From the IMG/VR virus record IMGVR_UViG_3300037963_003942, positions 1-27,882 of that record: a DNA stretch of 27,882 bases. One strand, 5' to 3'. The first letter of the stretch is position 1. Every line of letters starts with the position of its first letter. Made by a program: the position numbers and the translations under genes. The notes beneath the pieces are model-generated. The model was not told where the DNA came from. It saw nothing but the letters and a program-made list of their open reading frames with translations, and did not search any database. Of the stretch, positions 16,319 to 22,910 are shown in pieces. The DNA comes from a virus.

Positions 16319-16361
16319 GGATCGATCGTCACCTACGACACCACCACCGGGAGACGTTCAC

Positions 16362-16751
16362 ATGGCATACGCAGCAGCAGTGACGACCGAGATCAAGACG
16401 ATCAGCGGCCGTCGACACTACCTGATCTCAGTCACCGAGACAGAGGCAAGAGACACGAGCGAGTTTGAGATCACAGGGCTACCCAAGGCGGCGACCCTTG
16501 TCCTCTACCGCGCAACCCTGACGGCGGGAAGCGGGAACAGGATCAATCCGGCTGGCGGCAACGCGGCAGCGTTCGCGATACACGGTCAGAATCAGGAGTT
16601 CCTCATAACAGGCGCGACTCACGTCAACGAGTCAACACACGTCCCGCTTCGACTGATTAACAACAAGCTAGTGATCCGGAACACTCCAAACAACACAGCG
16701 ACGGACCACTCGATCAGCACCCTCATCACCATCGTCGAGGGGGTTATCTGA
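16362..16751 (+). CDS. Small tail or fibre protein
   Basis: The protein has 129 residues, predicted all-beta (HYLISVTETEARDTSEFEIT, TLVLYRATLTAGSG, LRLINNKLVIRN), behind CGGGAGACG. Its function is not recognised. It shares the start MAY with its neighbour at 16751 and the head protein at 5852, which may be a start-codon context effect. It sits in the tail module, so it is probably a virion component. Confidence 0.6.
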   Translation: MAYAAAVTTEIKTISGRRHYLISVTETEARDTSEFEITGLPKAATLVLYRATLTAGSGNRINPAGGNAAAFAIHGQNQEFLITGATHVNESTHVPLRLINNKLVIRNTPNNTATDHSISTLITIVEGVI

Positions 16752-17074
16752 TGGCATACGAAACACCGAAGAACGCAGATACTGAGACTTTTGTCGAAAT
16801 GACCGCAAGCACGCAAATCCATAGCGGCGCAGTTCCGACGAAGTGGTCGCAGTTGACGGTCGCCAAAAACTGCGACAGGGGCGGGGTGTTGTTCTCTGAC
16901 TTAAAGGGGCCGATCTCTATCTCTACAGATGGCGCGACCACTCTCTGCACAATCTCGTCGGACGTTTACATCCCTTTATCGTTCCCTGTCTACGTCCAGT
17001 CGGTGGGGAAGGGTTCAACCTGTAACATCACCCTGATCAACTACACGATGGGCGGCGCGACCGTCAAGGAGTAG
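16751..17074 (+). CDS. Small tail or fibre protein
   Basis: The 107-residue protein starts at TGATG overlapping the previous stop. It is a beta-rich sequence with DLKGPISISTDGATTLCTIS and YIPLSFPVYVQSVGKG, ending in NYTMGGATVKE. No family is recognised. Coupling to the previous gene suggests a shared virion structure. Confidence 0.6.
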   Translation: MAYETPKNADTETFVEMTASTQIHSGAVPTKWSQLTVAKNCDRGGVLFSDLKGPISISTDGATTLCTISSDVYIPLSFPVYVQSVGKGSTCNITLINYTMGGATVKE

Positions 17075-17076
17075 AC

Positions 17077-17370
17077 ATGGCCGACCTCGAAGGAAGAGTC
17101 CACCGTCTCGAGTTGTCCGTCGTGGAGATCCGGGAGAAAATGGCGGCGATGACCACCGAGCAGCGCCACATCCTCGACACCGTACAACGCATCGAGGGCT
17201 CGGTCGCGGCAGTCAAGAAGTCGGTCGACGACATGCCCACCATAGCGAAGGCGCTGCACGATCCGAAAGTCGTCCTGATGCTGTTCGCGATGTTTGGAGG
17301 CGCGGCGGGAGCCGACACCGTGATCGGCAACCTCATGGCCTCGGCGCCCGTAGCGGAGGCCGCACCGTGA
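17077..17370 (+). CDS. Coiled-coil membrane protein, XhlA/holin-like architecture
   Basis: The protein has 97 residues. An N-terminal coiled coil (about 3-60; HRLELSVVEIREKMAAMTTE) is followed by one hydrophobic segment (about 68-88; VVLMLFAMFGGAAGADTVIG) and a short Ala/Pro tail. Short coiled-coil plus C-terminal membrane helix is the layout of XhlA-type lysis accessory proteins, and the gene lies after the tail genes where lysis genes commonly sit. AAGGAG precedes the ATG. Membrane anchoring is inferred from hydrophobicity only. Confidence 0.5.
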   Translation: MADLEGRVHRLELSVVEIREKMAAMTTEQRHILDTVQRIEGSVAAVKKSVDDMPTIAKALHDPKVVLMLFAMFGGAAGADTVIGNLMASAPVAEAAP

Positions 17371-18737
17371 CCCCGGCCGATCTCGTCGATCGGTATGAAC
17401 AACAGATCAGGCACGCGATCGGAGTGGATGGGCTAGGACACCGAACACTAGCCAAGAGGCTCACGGAGTTGTCGGGGACCTACGTCACCATGTGGAAGGC
17501 GCGCAAGGTTCGGGAGATCATCGGCCTATCCCCAACGCCGCGACCGAAGCCGGAGGAGCGGCAGCAGATCAGTCGGACAGCGCCAGACGCCATGACGCAG
17601 ACGCTCGAAGCGAAGGGAGGCCGGATCCGTACACTAGCGGACCTGCTCGACGCGGCAGGGGTCGACCTGACGCAGTGGAAGGTCGAGACGTGGAAGGCGA
17701 ACGCATACGAACAAGCGCAGAAGGGCGAGGACGGGCCCCGGCTCATCACCCTGCACCAAGTCAAGGCGACCCTCCGTCGACACTTCAGCGCGACGCTACG
17801 ACCCGCGAGAGCGCCCGTCACGCTACCACCTCCCGAAGACGTCGAGCGCCCACCCGCCCCCCTCTGTGTCTTCATACCGGACACACAGGTCGGTCACCGA
17901 TTCCGGAAGCGGTGGTCCTATCTTGACCCAATGCACGACCGTGTCGCGATGGACTGCGTCGTCCGTACCCTCGAGCGGATGGACCCGAAGCCGGAGGTGG
18001 TGGCGCTCTTAGGGGACATGGCAGATCTCGCAAGTCTTAGCCGGTATCCGTCCGACATCTCTCTCCGGGGCACGACCCAAGCCACGATCGACGAGTTGCA
18101 CTGGTGGCTTGCTCAGATCCGGCTCGCGGTCGGAGGGGCGACCCGTATCGTCTACATGGCCGGGAACCACGAGAAGCGCGTCGAGGTCAGCATGATCCCC
18201 AGTGACCTCGAGGGACTCGTCGCAGCGAAGGAAGAGGATCCACTTCTGACCCTTCGCCGGTTGCTTCGGTTGGATGAGCTACAGATCGAGTACGTCGGGC
18301 CATATGGCGCCGACTGGTGGCTCTGGGATGGCAAGGTGCAAGTCACACACGGGAACACCGTTAGAAGCGGGGGAGGGGCGACCGCTGCCTCCGTCGTCAA
18401 GGGTCTAACGACTGCCTCTCAGGTCTTCGGCCACATCCACCGGCTCGAGCTAGCCTGTCGAACGGTCCACGGCCCAGAGGGCGAGCGGGTGCTTGTTGCG
18501 ATGTCGCCCGGGTGCCTTTGCAGGACGTCGGGCGGAGACGGTCCGCCGGGGTTCAGCGACGCGGGCCGGGACTGGCAGCAGGGGATTGGGATCGCCTACT
18601 TGCACGAGGATCGCGTCCACATGTCGACGATCCCCATCCACGCGGGATCTCTCGTCTGGGAGGGGGAGATCGTGACCGGGCGGGATAGAGTGGAGGAGTT
18701 GATCGAGGCTACCGGGTGGGAACAGTTCAGAGGGTGA
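17367..18737 (+). CDS. Calcineurin-like metallophosphoesterase with N-terminal HTH-like region
   Basis: The protein has 456 residues, with a GTG start overlapping the previous stop as GTGA. Metal-ligand motifs of the family appear in order: D172-x-Q174 with H177 (DTQVGH, Gln in place of the usual His), G216-D217, G-N267-H268-E269, H328 (THGN) and G-H356-x-H358. The first ~50 residues (GLGHRTLAKRLTELSGTYVT) resemble a helix-turn-helix, and ~50-160 is a charged helical linker. The family cleaves phosphodiester or phosphomonoester bonds. Substrate here is unknown; a DNA or RNA end is plausible given the HTH-like part. Its place in the late block is odd. Confidence 0.75.
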   Translation: MTPADLVDRYEQQIRHAIGVDGLGHRTLAKRLTELSGTYVTMWKARKVREIIGLSPTPRPKPEERQQISRTAPDAMTQTLEAKGGRIRTLADLLDAAGVDLTQWKVETWKANAYEQAQKGEDGPRLITLHQVKATLRRHFSATLRPARAPVTLPPPEDVERPPAPLCVFIPDTQVGHRFRKRWSYLDPMHDRVAMDCVVRTLERMDPKPEVVALLGDMADLASLSRYPSDISLRGTTQATIDELHWWLAQIRLAVGGATRIVYMAGNHEKRVEVSMIPSDLEGLVAAKEEDPLLTLRRLLRLDELQIEYVGPYGADWWLWDGKVQVTHGNTVRSGGGATAASVVKGLTTASQVFGHIHRLELACRTVHGPEGERVLVAMSPGCLCRTSGGDGPPGFSDAGRDWQQGIGIAYLHEDRVHMSTIPIHAGSLVWEGEIVTGRDRVEELIEATGWEQFRG

Positions 18738-18741
18738 TCCA

Positions 18742-18864
18742 ATGCGTCGAAGAGTGCGTCCGATCGTCGGGCTTGTTGTTCTGGTGGTCGAACAGATCGC
18801 AAAGGCCATCAAGCGAAAGCGAGACAAGAAGAGGAGAGATCAAAATGAAGGGCAAGAAGTTTAA
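18742..18864 (+). CDS. Hydrophobic-basic micro-protein (40 aa)
   Basis: The ORF starts 5 bp after the previous stop, with GAGGGTG 5' of it. It encodes MRRRVRPIVGLVVLVVEQIA then a strongly basic tail (KAIKRKRDKKRRDQNEGQEV). One membrane-type helix (residues 7-24) is flanked by Arg and Lys on both sides. It overlaps the next gene's ATG (18845) by 20 bp. It might be a tiny lysis or membrane protein. Evidence is only spacing and composition. Confidence 0.4.
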   Translation: MRRRVRPIVGLVVLVVEQIAKAIKRKRDKKRRDQNEGQEV

Positions 18865-19015
18865 CGTCTTTGTACTGATCGCGCGGTTGCTCCGCGTGGC
18901 GCAACCCATCGCGCAGGCACTGAAAGACAAGCACATCGACGACAGCGAGCGCGACGAGATCGTCGGGGTTCTGCTCCAAGAGATCACCGGCTATCTCGAT
19001 GAGTTGATGCGATGA
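18845..19015 (+). CDS. Small amphipathic late protein (56 aa)
   Basis: The start at 18845 follows AGGAGAG. It encodes MKGKKFNVFVLIARLLRVAQ, PIAQALKDKHIDDSERDEIV and onwards to DELMR. It has a basic N-terminus, an amphipathic or hydrophobic helix (7-27), and an acidic helix resembling EF-hand-adjacent phage proteins. Its stop overlaps the next start (ATGA at 19012-19015). The function is unknown; a lysis-cluster location is possible. Confidence 0.6.
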   Translation: MKGKKFNVFVLIARLLRVAQPIAQALKDKHIDDSERDEIVGVLLQEITGYLDELMR

Positions 19016-19266
19016 ACCTGTCGGACCCTCGAGTGTCTTGGGCTCTCCTCGCGATGGGCGAAGCGGCGCCAGCGTTCGACGCTGTGATTCACCGAGCCGA
19101 GCCCCTGACCTCGAGCGAGTTTGTCGACGTCGCGGACGCTGTGATCAGTGTTCTCGCGGCGTACCTATACGACGACGACTCGCCCCCGGTCGGCGTGTTC
19201 TGCCTCGATGCTAGCTTTACGGAGCAAGTAACGAAGGCAGCGCTCGCCGCCGGGGAGTCGGGCTAG
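19012..19266 (+). CDS. Small protein of unknown function, last late gene
   Basis: The 84-residue protein is coupled by ATGA overlap. It is helical and acidic: NLSDPRVSWALLAMGEAAPA, VADAVISVLAAYLYDDDSPP, TEQVTKAALAAGESG. No family is recognised. It ends at a TAG that shares CTAG with the stop of the opposite-strand gene at 19263, so transcription from both sides collides here. Confidence 0.65.
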   Translation: MNLSDPRVSWALLAMGEAAPAFDAVIHRAEPLTSSEFVDVADAVISVLAAYLYDDDSPPVGVFCLDASFTEQVTKAALAAGESG

Positions 19267-19706
19267 TGCACGTCTTCGGAGTGTAGATCGCGGAACGCTC
19301 GCAACTCGGCCCGGACGTCGGGCAGTCCTCGGCACAGCGCCCAAGCAGCAGCGATCCCGGGGGACGCTCCCCATCCCATGAGGCGTGTCCGGGGCGGGGA
19401 CGCTACCGGCTTCAACCACACCTCATAGCCTCCAGCCCTCGACCGTCCGATCTGGACAGGCGCCGGAGCCAACTCCACGACCCGGGCCATAATGGCGCCA
19501 GCGGTCGCGGGGTCATCCAGATCGGGAAGACCGGCGGACGATTGCTCGGACGTGCCGACTTTGCTCGAGTCGTATCTCCACGGGTTGAATATCCCCGCAG
19601 GATGGCGACAGAGCATCCCGTCGGCCCACTTCCAAAGCGGAGAGCCCGCCACCTCTCGGAGAAACGGGAGCAGGTCCTCGAAAGTATACTCCCTACTCCT
19701 CCCCAT
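19263..19706 (-). CDS. Unknown protein co-transcribed with the repressor
   Basis: The protein has 147 residues. It starts at 19706 inside the end of the repressor gene (14-bp overlap), with GGAGGTGG in the repressor's last codons as ribosome site. It is Trp/Pro-rich (GSPLWKWADGMLCRHPAGIF, NPWRYDSSKVG) and later has GGYEVWLKPVASPPRTRLMG and a helical C-terminus. No family is recognised. Operon partner of an XRE repressor, so an immunity-associated or toxin-like role is possible, but nothing in the sequence proves it. Confidence 0.7.
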   Translation of the reverse strand: MGRSREYTFEDLLPFLREVAGSPLWKWADGMLCRHPAGIFNPWRYDSSKVGTSEQSSAGLPDLDDPATAGAIMARVVELAPAPVQIGRSRAGGYEVWLKPVASPPRTRLMGWGASPGIAAAWALCRGLPDVRAELRAFRDLHSEDVH

Positions 19707-19962
19707 CGGCCACCTCCGGCTCCGGCTCTACGATGCCCGCATAGACACGACAAGCGGCCGACATCTTCCGGCCCTTGAGCCCTAACGCCTTACAGATCCC
19801 GGCCCAGTTGTCGCGGCTCGGCACCTTCTGACCTGACAGCCACCGCGAGACAGTGCTCCGGTTGACTGGCAAGCCGAGATCACGCAATGCGCGACAGAGG
19901 TCGGACTGGCTCATGTCCTTGTCTTCTAGGTGTTTTCTGATCACATCTTCGATCGTCTTCAT
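19693..19962 (-). CDS. XRE-family HTH repressor candidate
   Basis: The protein has 89 residues. The start at 19962 is chosen because TAAGGAGGGCAAC lies directly upstream; codons further 5' would run through the operators. Residues 17-62 form a typical Cro/CI helix-turn-helix (MSQSDLCRALRDLGLPVNRS then TVSRWLSGQKVP), followed by a short basic part and an acidic tail (EPEPEVADGEE). It lacks a LexA/CI-type cleavage domain. Divergent from the accessory genes with operators in between, it is the best candidate to bind the GTTGC-N7-GCAAC sites, including one in front of itself. Binding is inferred. Confidence 0.8.
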   Translation of the reverse strand: MKTIEDVIRKHLEDKDMSQSDLCRALRDLGLPVNRSTVSRWLSGQKVPSRDNWAGICKALGLKGRKMSAACRVYAGIVEPEPEVADGEE

Positions 19963-20009
19963 GTTGCCCTCCTTATGGGTCGATCCGCTTGTAACGGGTG
20001 GCGGTAGGT

Positions 20010-20026
20010 GTTGCAAGTCGAGCAAC
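20010..20026. promoter_or_regulatory. Operator 4, repressor promoter region
   Basis: GTTGCAAGTCGAGCAAC is a perfect GTTGC-N7-GCAAC palindrome about 50 bp upstream of the repressor start, placed to control the leftward promoter. A convincing leftward -10 was not identified. Confidence 0.7.
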
Positions 20027-20031
20027 AGAAC

Positions 20032-20050
20032 ACAAGATCGATCGTCTTGT
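20032..20050. promoter_or_regulatory. Central palindrome of the divergent control region
   Basis: ACAAGA-TCGATCG-TCTTGT has 6-bp arms around a self-complementary CGATCG and is followed by TGTTTTTG. It may be a further binding site or a weak terminator. Confidence 0.45.
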
Positions 20051-20060
20051 TGTTTTTGTT

Positions 20061-20090
20061 GTTGCCTATGAGGGAACAACGAAGTAAGGT
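20061..20090 (+). promoter_or_regulatory. Operator 5 with rightward promoter
   Basis: GTTGCCTATGAGGGAAC (20061-20077) is an imperfect copy of the 17-bp operator, nested in a larger inverted repeat GTTGTT...AACAAC. TTGCCT (20062-20067) and TAAGGT (20085-20090) are 17 bp apart. The gene at 20119 follows with ACGGAGGACAACATG. Confidence 0.6.
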
Positions 20091-20118
20091 GACCATGTCA
20101 CTAACGACGGAGGACAAC

Positions 20119-21105
20119 ATGACAACGACAGCAGCAACATACAGCCGACTAGCAGCACCCAAGGGAACCAAGGTTACCTGCCCCTGTTGCCTCAAGAAGC
20201 ACAACGCCAAGACGGACGGCACACTGACCCGCCACGGATGGAAGGAGACAGGGCGGACGGTCGGAAGCTACGGCAACGGCTACCAGTGGGGCGAGTGCGC
20301 AGGGTGGGACCGACGACCACTCGAGCAGACGGACGCGGACGCTCTCGCGATTATCGACATCATCGAGGCGGACATCCCGAAGATGGAGGCGGACCTCGAG
20401 CACCACGAGACGACCCAGCAGACATACACGCACCGGAGCGAGGTTACCTACTACGACGGCAACAGGGACGGCGAAATGGACGCGGGCTTCGTCGCGATGT
20501 CCGAGGCCGGGGCGGATGTCTCGGAGGGCACAGTCCGCAGGGTTAGCCACGTCGTCCGACATATCCCGGCGCTGATCGCCTTGTGGTCGGTTGAGCCGGG
20601 GGCAGATGTGCGAAGGGTCAGCGATGGATCTACGTTCGGCAAGGTCCGGATCCCATCATATACCGACGTCCGGTCGGCTTTTCTTGCGGACCTCAAAGGC
20701 CAGATCGAAAGCGCCAAGGCTCAGGTCGCATCGCTCCGAGAGGCTATCGCGACACACCGAGCGAACCCGGCGCCGTGGACCGGCGAGGAGCCCCCACAAG
20801 ACCCAACCCCGGCCCCTAGCGGGCCGAAGGGAGGCAAGGCCCCCAAGGTCTACAAGAAGAGCGCAGCGCCTCAGCGAGTCGAGCGCGTGTCGGACCTACT
20901 CCAGCGAGCGCGAGCCCTTATGCTCGCAGTCGTCGAGAACACCGAGGCCGACGACAGCCCGACAACACAGCGAGAAGCGGACAGCCTTCGGGCGCTGTGC
21001 AGTCAGGTCGAGAAGGCGGCGCGTCGACACTACGACGCAGCAGCAGCCGCAGGGCTCGAGGTCACCGGCTACCACTACGCGAAGGACCGGGAGCACTGGG
21101 AATAG
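20119..21105 (+). CDS. Zinc-binding accessory protein, first rightward gene
   Basis: The protein has 328 residues and starts behind the standard ACGGAGGACAAC; upstream in-frame codons lie in the promoter. A Thr/Ala leader (MTTTAATYSR) precedes a cysteine module, C21-x-C23-C24 (CPCCLKKHNAKTDGTLTRHG) with H39 and C60 (YQWGEC), resembling zinc modules of plasmid and phage proteins. Next come helical or coiled-coil segments (about 75-115 and 205-230), a Pro/Lys linker (235-275) and a helical C-terminus. No known enzyme motif. Being the first gene under the divergent operator, it is likely an early protein. Confidence 0.75.
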   Translation: MTTTAATYSRLAAPKGTKVTCPCCLKKHNAKTDGTLTRHGWKETGRTVGSYGNGYQWGECAGWDRRPLEQTDADALAIIDIIEADIPKMEADLEHHETTQQTYTHRSEVTYYDGNRDGEMDAGFVAMSEAGADVSEGTVRRVSHVVRHIPALIALWSVEPGADVRRVSDGSTFGKVRIPSYTDVRSAFLADLKGQIESAKAQVASLREAIATHRANPAPWTGEEPPQDPTPAPSGPKGGKAPKVYKKSAAPQRVERVSDLLQRARALMLAVVENTEADDSPTTQREADSLRALCSQVEKAARRHYDAAAAAGLEVTGYHYAKDREHWE

Positions 21106-21123
21106 GCAAAACGATCGCGACGG

Positions 21124-21155
21124 CGGATCCGCTATTGTGGCGGGTCCGTCTTCAC
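21124..21155 (+). terminator. Weak terminator, relative of 715/2073/2971
   Basis: CGGATCCGC (21124-21132) pairs with GCGGGTCCG (21140-21148; one G-T), but the T-run is interrupted (TCTTCAC). Same position relative to the following operator as in the other three. Confidence 0.55.
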
Positions 21156-21181
21156 GGTCTGCACTTTGTGGTAATTTAGTT

Positions 21182-21210
21182 GTTGCCTATCGGGCAGCAT
21201 GGATTAGATT
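21182..21210 (+). promoter_or_regulatory. Operator 6 with overlapping promoter
   Basis: GTTGCCTATCGGGCAGC (21182-21198) is one mismatch away from palindrome symmetry of the family. TTGCCT (21183-21188) and TAGATT (21205-21210) are 16 bp apart. The gene at 21239 follows behind ACGGAGGACAAC. Confidence 0.6.
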
Positions 21211-21238
21211 CTCATTGTAACCAACAACGGAGGACAAC

Positions 21239-21844
21239 ATGGCACGCAGCAAGAACCAAAGCATCACACTCGACGGCAAGACATACACCCGGACCGTTAC
21301 CGGGATTACGAGCGAGTACGTTTGGGCAAGCATGGACAAGCGCGAGACGGGGTGGGTCAAGATCGACGGATACAGGTACTTGGTCGAGCGTACCTACCAA
21401 TACGACGATCAAAGCTACACGCTGTGGACGCTTGTCGAGTACCGCGACGGAACGCGGCACGCTATCCCGTGCCGTAAGCGCGCCCCATCAGTCAAGATCA
21501 GCGCCGACGCTCGGGCGTGGCTTGCGGATGTCTTCGTCGGTCATGCTCTCCAAGTCATTGAATCGTGCGAGTACGCTACCGCAACGATGGTATATCACGA
21601 GCTTTTTAACGGCTTTGACGCCTACCACGCCGAGCGCCTCGCGGGCCGAGAGATTCCGGCAGATCTTAAGGCTCTCGACCTTTGGTGCAACTACGTCCCC
21701 GGCATCGAGAAGGCTGCAATGGTTAGCCGGATTAAGCGCGTACTCGATACCCAAGCCAAGTCCGACGCGGGCACGATCGGCCGATGCTATGCGATACAGA
21801 ACGGAAAAGAGGTTCTCGCATACTGCGCGCCCGCCACCTACTAG
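21239..21844 (+). CDS. Accessory protein of unknown function
   Basis: The protein has 201 residues and starts behind ACGGAGGACAAC. N-terminal beta-rich part (ITLDGKTYTRTVTGITSEYV, GWVKIDGYRYLVERTYQYDD), then a helical part with DARAWLADVFVGHALQVIES, KALDLWCNYVPGIEKAAMVS and a final strand. No family is recognised. Codons are again T-rich in places (GCTTTTTAACGGCTTTGACG) compared with the structural block. Confidence 0.75.
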   Translation: MARSKNQSITLDGKTYTRTVTGITSEYVWASMDKRETGWVKIDGYRYLVERTYQYDDQSYTLWTLVEYRDGTRHAIPCRKRAPSVKISADARAWLADVFVGHALQVIESCEYATATMVYHELFNGFDAYHAERLAGREIPADLKALDLWCNYVPGIEKAAMVSRIKRVLDTQAKSDAGTIGRCYAIQNGKEVLAYCAPATY

Positions 21845-21852
21845 ACAACAAC

Positions 21853-21889
21853 CCGGCCCCGCAAGGGGCCACCAACAAGAGAGGACAAC
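21853..21889 (+). repeat. Hairpin-SD cassette, GCAA loop
   Basis: GGCCCC-GCAA-GGGGCC (21855-21870) with upstream TAGACAACAACC, then CACCAACAAGAGAGGACAAC and the ATG at 21890. The linker differs from the GTCCGGGAGGAC type. Confidence 0.85.
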
Positions 21890-22009
21890 ATGACACACAT
21901 CACCCTACACTGGACCGAGGTCTGGGCTCTCATCGCCCTGTTCGGCATACAGACTGCCTTCCTCGGCCTCATGTGGCGCGATCGCGAGATGTGGAGGGCC
22001 GGACGATGA
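21890..22009 (+). CDS. Single-pass membrane micro-protein (39 aa)
   Basis: Starts behind GAGAGGACAAC. The 39 residues are MTHITLHWTEVWALIALFGI then QTAFLGLMWRDREMWRAGR. One hydrophobic helix (about 11-29) with a positively charged C-terminus suggests an inner-membrane protein with the C-terminus in the cytoplasm. It is coupled to the next gene (ATGA at 22006-22009). The function is unknown. It is a possible superinfection-exclusion type membrane peptide, but this is a guess by size and topology only. Confidence 0.6.
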   Translation: MTHITLHWTEVWALIALFGIQTAFLGLMWRDREMWRAGR

Positions 22010-22569
22010 GCGGCACCATCAAGATACATGGCAAGAGTTACGCTACCGTAGGCAAGCGGGTCCACGACTTCCGGAAGAAGTACCCCATCTCGAAGGGATG
22101 GGCGATCAAGACGGAGATCGTGATGATGGACGAGCGCGCCGTCGTCGTCAAGGCTTGGGTCGTCGACAACAGCGGTCACACGGTCGCTGTGGGCCATGCT
22201 GAGGAGGTCCGGGCAGCGTCTAAGATCAACAAGACGAGCGCCCTCGAGAACGCAGAGACGAGCGCTATCGGGCGAGCGCTTGCGGCGTCAGGCTACACAA
22301 TGGACGGGATCTACGCGACGGCGGACGAAGTACTCAAGGCACAGCGAGCCGAGAGGGCTCTCGCTGTTAAGGTCGGACCAGACGGCACACACGACACATG
22401 GCAGCAACTCGCCATCGATCGCGGCTACTCGGTGCCCAAGATCGTCGCCTACTTTAAGAAGAAGAAGAGCCCGATCCCCGACCCCAACAGCGACCGCTTT
22501 GATGGCTTCGTCGCGTGGCTAAACCAAGCGACCCCAGAGATGATCGATCTCTTTGGGAGGGACGAATGA
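22006..22569 (+). CDS. ssDNA annealing protein-like (Erf/Rad52-type) candidate
   Basis: The protein has 187 residues, starting at the ATGA overlap. The core has KGWAIKTEIVMMDERAVVVK, WVVDNSGHTVAVGHAEEV and the alanine-glycine helix KTSALENAETSAIGRALAAS followed by GYTMDGIYATADEV. This ENAETSAIGRALA-type motif is widespread in phage recombination proteins related to Erf/Rad52-like annealers. A C-terminal segment (KKKKSPIPDPNSDRFDGFVA) is extra. Position next to replication genes supports DNA recombination. The assignment rests on remembered motif, without a search. Confidence 0.6.
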   Translation: MSGTIKIHGKSYATVGKRVHDFRKKYPISKGWAIKTEIVMMDERAVVVKAWVVDNSGHTVAVGHAEEVRAASKINKTSALENAETSAIGRALAASGYTMDGIYATADEVLKAQRAERALAVKVGPDGTHDTWQQLAIDRGYSVPKIVAYFKKKKSPIPDPNSDRFDGFVAWLNQATPEMIDLFGRDE

Positions 22570-22910
22570 AGCGGAGCCAGATCGAGACAGTCAGGCAGCG
22601 CGGCGCTGTGATGGACGTCATCGCGTGCGGTCGATGGCATACGACGCGAGAGATCGCGGTCGCACTGCCTTGGGCAGTCCAAAACGTATGGCAAAGGCTC
22701 CGAGAGTTGGCGGCGATGGGCGTCGTCGACGTTCGATCGTTTGGTGGCACACCGTCACGACCAACGGAGTCACAGTGGCGAGCGTCTAGGAAGCCCCCAC
22801 AAGACGCCGAGCCGTCCGAGGTAGGCGCTACCATAGGCGAGCCGACAGGACACGCGAGAGACGCAACAGAGAGCCAAGGAGACACGCCGACGGGGGTGTC
22901 CGATGGCTAG
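22566..22910 (+). CDS. Winged-helix DNA-binding protein
   Basis: The protein has 114 residues; its start at 22566 overlaps the previous stop (ATGA). Residues 1-60 read as a winged helix (MKRSQIETVRQRGAVMDVIA, WHTTREIAVALPWAVQNVWQ, RLRELAAMGVVDVRSFGG), followed by a disordered Pro/Thr/Gly tail. Likely a DNA-binding regulator or replication accessory. It is an alternative regulator of the early operons, besides the XRE protein. It overlaps the initiator gene by 8 bp. Confidence 0.65.
   Translation: MKRSQIETVRQRGAVMDVIACGRWHTTREIAVALPWAVQNVWQRLRELAAMGVVDVRSFGGTPSRPTESQWRASRKPPQDAEPSEVGATIGEPTGHARDATESQGDTPTGVSDG

Noticed and set aside
19963-20118. Attachment site or integrase next to the repressor
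   Set aside because: No tyrosine or serine recombinase motif is present in any window protein, and no tRNA-like sequence is visible.
20591-21220. A 209-codon plus-strand frame within 20119-21105
   Set aside because: It overlaps a gene with a standard start and zinc motif, and its sequence is Arg/Ser/Thr-rich and lacks any domain.
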